20,141 bases of DNA from Mnemiopsis leidyi. Lineage: Eukaryota; Ctenophora; Tentaculata; Lobata; Bolinopsidae. The notes beneath the pieces are model-generated. The model did not search any database, was not told where the DNA came from, and worked only from the letters and a program-made list of their open reading frames with translations. This document shows, piece by piece, positions 17,123 through 20,141 of the stretch (positions within the stretch are counted from its first letter, which is position 1; the number at the start of each line of letters is the position of its first letter). The stretch spans positions 16,254 to 36,394 of the forward strand of contig JH152800.1 in NCBI GenBank assembly GCA_000226015.1, read 5' to 3'. The translations under genes and the position numbers were made by a program.

Positions 17123-17785
17123 GACAGATGTATTTGTTTTGTTGAGCTGCCTAAAATTTTATTGTTTGGGAGTTGGAACATGCTAGTCGGCTTTTGATAT
17201 CGAATGTATAGCTCTTGGATTTAATCGGTTTTCGCGAGCTGGTCACCTTATTTATTGTTATTGTTTCTCGATCAATTGCAATCGCATATTTTAGAATATT
17301 TAACTTTTTTGATGGTCTTTGGTCTCTTGGTCATTGAATTTGATTCCGCTGTTTGTCCAAACTTTATCTCACAACCCGCGTTGACAAAAAAGACTCCACA
17401 GCTTTCCTGATTGTTTTCCAGCCTATTTATTACAAAATTTACACAGGCGTGATACTTAATGGTATTTTCCTTATCCCCAGAGTCTTTTAGTCTGATCAGC
17501 TCAACTATAAGTTGAGAAGTCTCTATCAAGAAATGAGCCGGAATCTCGTTTGTCCTTGAAACATTTCCACTTCAAGCTGACAACATTACTCTGTCGCTTG
17601 AAATCAAATAAAGATCGGAATTCTCCCAACAGTAACTAGCCGTCGTCGTCCCCCTATGAAATCTCACTGAATTTGTGTTCCTTCTAGAAATGTACTTGTA
17701 AGTAACATAGACATCTATCTGTCGTTAACGTATCAGATCTGGTAATCCTTACCTTTGCTGCTTTGTATAACCTGCAAGAATGTGT

Positions 17786-17860
17786 AATCAAATCAACTTT
17801 ATTAGGGGGGCTGGTCCTCGTACATGATCGCCCTCCATACAAGTACCGAACCCTACTGCG
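17786..17860 (-). repeat. possible LINE/SINE 3' end
   Basis: On the minus strand, GACCAGCCCCCCTAATAAAG is followed by TTGATTTGATTAC. A C-rich hairpin-prone stretch, an AATAAA and a (GATTT)n-like tail look like the 3' terminus of a non-LTR element. No coding part is visible upstream, so this is tentative. Confidence 0.4.
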
Positions 17861-20053
17861 ATATTAAAAGCTCTCTGCTTTTATGAGACGTTAAATTATA
17901 CCCCCGTGATAGTTTCGTTCTAAAAGCATTTACACGGCATTAGAACGGTTTAAGAGAGCAACCCATGAAGATATTATCTGCGACTTAGCAGTTAGGATCT
18001 TGTATCTTGGCATTAGTTAATCTCATCAATTTGCAGGATTTCTTTGATCGCGTATCACACCGACACAGGTGGACGTTTACATCTATTCAAATTCTCTTTT
18101 TATAAAGAACGTGAGGGTGCTGGGTGCAGTTGAAAGGCTATAGTGTTAATTCTAGCATTAGCTATAAGCCGTGGTGTTGGAGTCAATTATAGTATAGCTC
18201 AGCTATTATCCCCTGCCTGACGTTCCCCAGAACGAAATGATGTAGTGTATTGATATCGCTATCTTGCACCATCTCTAAACCGCCCTTAGCACGAGAAAAA
18301 TTTTAACACTAAAATAGTAAGCATCAACCACACATTGCCTTTAATCATCAAGCTGAGTTTATGGCTAATTTCTGAAGATATCTGATCAAACTCTACGCCT
18401 CTACTTTAAAAAGTTTGAAGTCTCGTGTTTAATTGAGATTTCACAGTGCTTTCAAAAACTCGAAATAAGGAAGATTTACAGGATGTTTGAAAAATTTAAG
18501 TATTTGATATGGCAAGGTTCCTGCTAGGAATATTTCGAGATCACATGTCATGTGAATCATCCTGTGATCAATTTACCAAAAACTGACAATCAATCTTTGC
18601 ATTTGCCAAAAATAGAATAATGTCACTTGGCTGGAATTCCTCAAATTTTGTTTTACGCACTCCAGAGCAATCAGAGGTTCCCACATTTTCCTTATATAGT
18701 TTCTATTAACCTGATAAACCAAGATACGGATTACGGATATGGGTAATTAGTTGGAAGATACAAATAATTATCATTATTAGTGAGGTGAATATGTTCGTTA
18801 CTGGTTGCTGAATTTCCGTACAAGAAACTCAAATTCTTAGAGGCTCCTGAATTTCCGAGTAACAGGAATTCTTGTTGTCAAAATTGCTAAATTTCCATTC
18901 CAAATCCTCAGAAATAACCGGTGTGAAATTTACATTGAAGAAAAAAAGAAAGCAATTAGTTGAAAAACGGAAATTCAAAACCGACGATAAACCGTAAAAA
19001 CTGCTAGCAGTTCGCACGAGTTTAGAATAGTAGAAAGTGTTCTGGGGTAATTATTCCAGCAAACCCGTACTCTGCTTGGCTTGGAGCACTGGGAAATAAA
19101 CTGGTCAGACATTTTATAACCTTGGGAATTTGGTGCAGCCTCAGACAGATGGCGTCAACTGAACTAAATCTTGGGAATAGACTTGATAGAATCACCCTTT
19201 GTGCGATTTGGAAAGCGGATAATGCGGATATTTTTAACCGACGTCCGATTGTGATCACAATGGTTCATTTTTCATAGAACTCGCCATCTTGATAACCTGA
19301 CGGACTTTTTGATCTTGCAGATTTTTGCCACACTCAGTCAGCTGTGTGTACATTCTTTCCATTTTTGGTGACATTTACATGCACAATATACAGTCGTATC
19401 ACGATACAACAATTTGAGGGATTCAACACTGCAAAATGTCTTGACAGTTGACTTTCCCAACGTCACTCCGGCGGGAAATGAGCTATCGAGTTTTAATGAT
19501 ATTGCAGTGTCGCGTTATACCCTGATATGTAGTGGTACTTCTAGCTCTAATTCTGGAAGATACGTACGCGTCGTTGACTTTCTTACACTTCTTGGAGATT
19601 GTTGAAACTTGAAATAATCGTCCTGCTAAAATTCTGCCACAATCATTCCGTAAATTTCTCTCATTAACGAACCCTTAAAAAGGCAAGAAAGTCATGAATA
19701 ATGAATAGCCTGCCTCTTGTGTTAAATTCAGAGATGATCAGTAAAATTGTGCTATAATAGACAATCTAGCCCATGTTTTTACAACTTTTTCAATTTTCCA
19801 GTCACTGAGAAATGAGCAAGAAATCATATGAAAGTGAAAATGTGTCAAAATTTGTTGCCAAGACTTTTACGTTAAATGTCAATAATTGTTAAAATACGAA
19901 CTTGCCGGCCGCTGTCTGAAGTTAGCTAAGAAACTCTCAACGGGTTTCCAATGTCAGCTGTTACCGGTTCAGCACTCAGCTACTTAACTTTTTGTGCTGG
20001 AAACTACACTAGCCTGAAGGGGTGTAAAGGTTGTGACTGTTTGTAGATTATTG

Positions 20054-20141
20054 GTACTGTTTACCGGCATGGGTACTGGTTACCGGTCTGGGTACTGGTT
20101 ACCGGTCTGGGTACTGGTTACCGGTCTGGGTACTGGTTACC
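20054..20141. repeat. 19-bp tandem repeat reaching the window edge
   Basis: Copies start at 20054, 20073, 20092, 20111 and 20130. The unit is GTACTGGTTACCGGTCTGG. The first copy is diverged (GTTTACCGGCATGG); the rest are identical as far as they go. It continues past the window. Confidence 0.95.

Larger units (their letters stand above)
14578..20141 (+). other. SHANK-like intron after exon D (at least 5.5 kb)
   Basis: It begins GTAAGG. I read it for splice-bounded frames resembling ankyrin repeats (for example L..GLDPN..D) and found none. It contains small repeats, a possible retroelement tail near 17786-17835 and a terminal 19-bp array. The frames at 16715-16936, 17272-17529, 18829-19017, 19022-19258 and 19414-19605 show no recognisable features. 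Confidence 0.55.

Overview
The window is animal nuclear DNA. It is AT-rich, coding sequence is broken into short exons with GT..AG introns, and the rest is introns, minisatellites and decayed transposons. No bacterial-style gene, rRNA gene or intact tRNA gene is visible. Two genes are recognised by hand-joining exons whose phases agree and whose peptides match known animal families. The species cannot be named; content points to an invertebrate metazoan (moderate confidence), since SHANK-type proteins belong to animals and close relatives.

Left part, minus strand (288-2816): the first seven coding exons of COG1, subunit 1 of the conserved oligomeric Golgi tethering complex, about 323 codons. 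The gene runs off the left edge. Two of its introns carry minisatellites that touch splice sites. A 38-bp array (1-323) repeats the last 36 bases of coding exon 7 plus the GT of its 5' splice site. A 20-bp array of about 31 copies (1075-1710) abuts the 3' splice site of coding exon 5, and each copy carries a CTAAC branch-point-like motif.

Middle (2820-11380): gene-poor and repeat-rich. In order it holds diverged direct repeats with hairpins (2926-3870), a tRNA-derived SINE head (about 4695-4775, minus), half of a foldback element (5104-5140), a decayed 1.3-kb mariner element with matching terminal inverted repeats and TA target duplication (5153-6468), a CpG-rich repeat patch with a full 121-bp foldback element (7444-7564), a 41-bp-period duplication (7823-7901), and minus-strand LINE remnants. 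The LINE remnants comprise ORF1 pieces at about 10057-9330 and 8819-8395 and an ORF2 C-terminal tail at 8271-8032.

Right part, plus strand (11381 to the right edge): the 5' coding exons of a SHANK-like scaffold gene. A Ser/Arg-rich N-terminal extension leads into the SPN (ubiquitin-like) domain, spread over four phase-0 exons (11398-11637, 12116-12187, 12451-12576, 14509-14577). The ankyrin, SH3, PDZ and SAM parts are not in the window, so the last intron is at least 5.5 kb and contains only small repeats and a possible retroelement tail. A 19-bp tandem array starts at 20054 and reaches the right edge.

The two genes are divergently placed about 8.6 kb apart and have no evident functional link. 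The most unusual feature is the COG1 exon-7 minisatellite, a tandem array of duplicated 5' splice sites.
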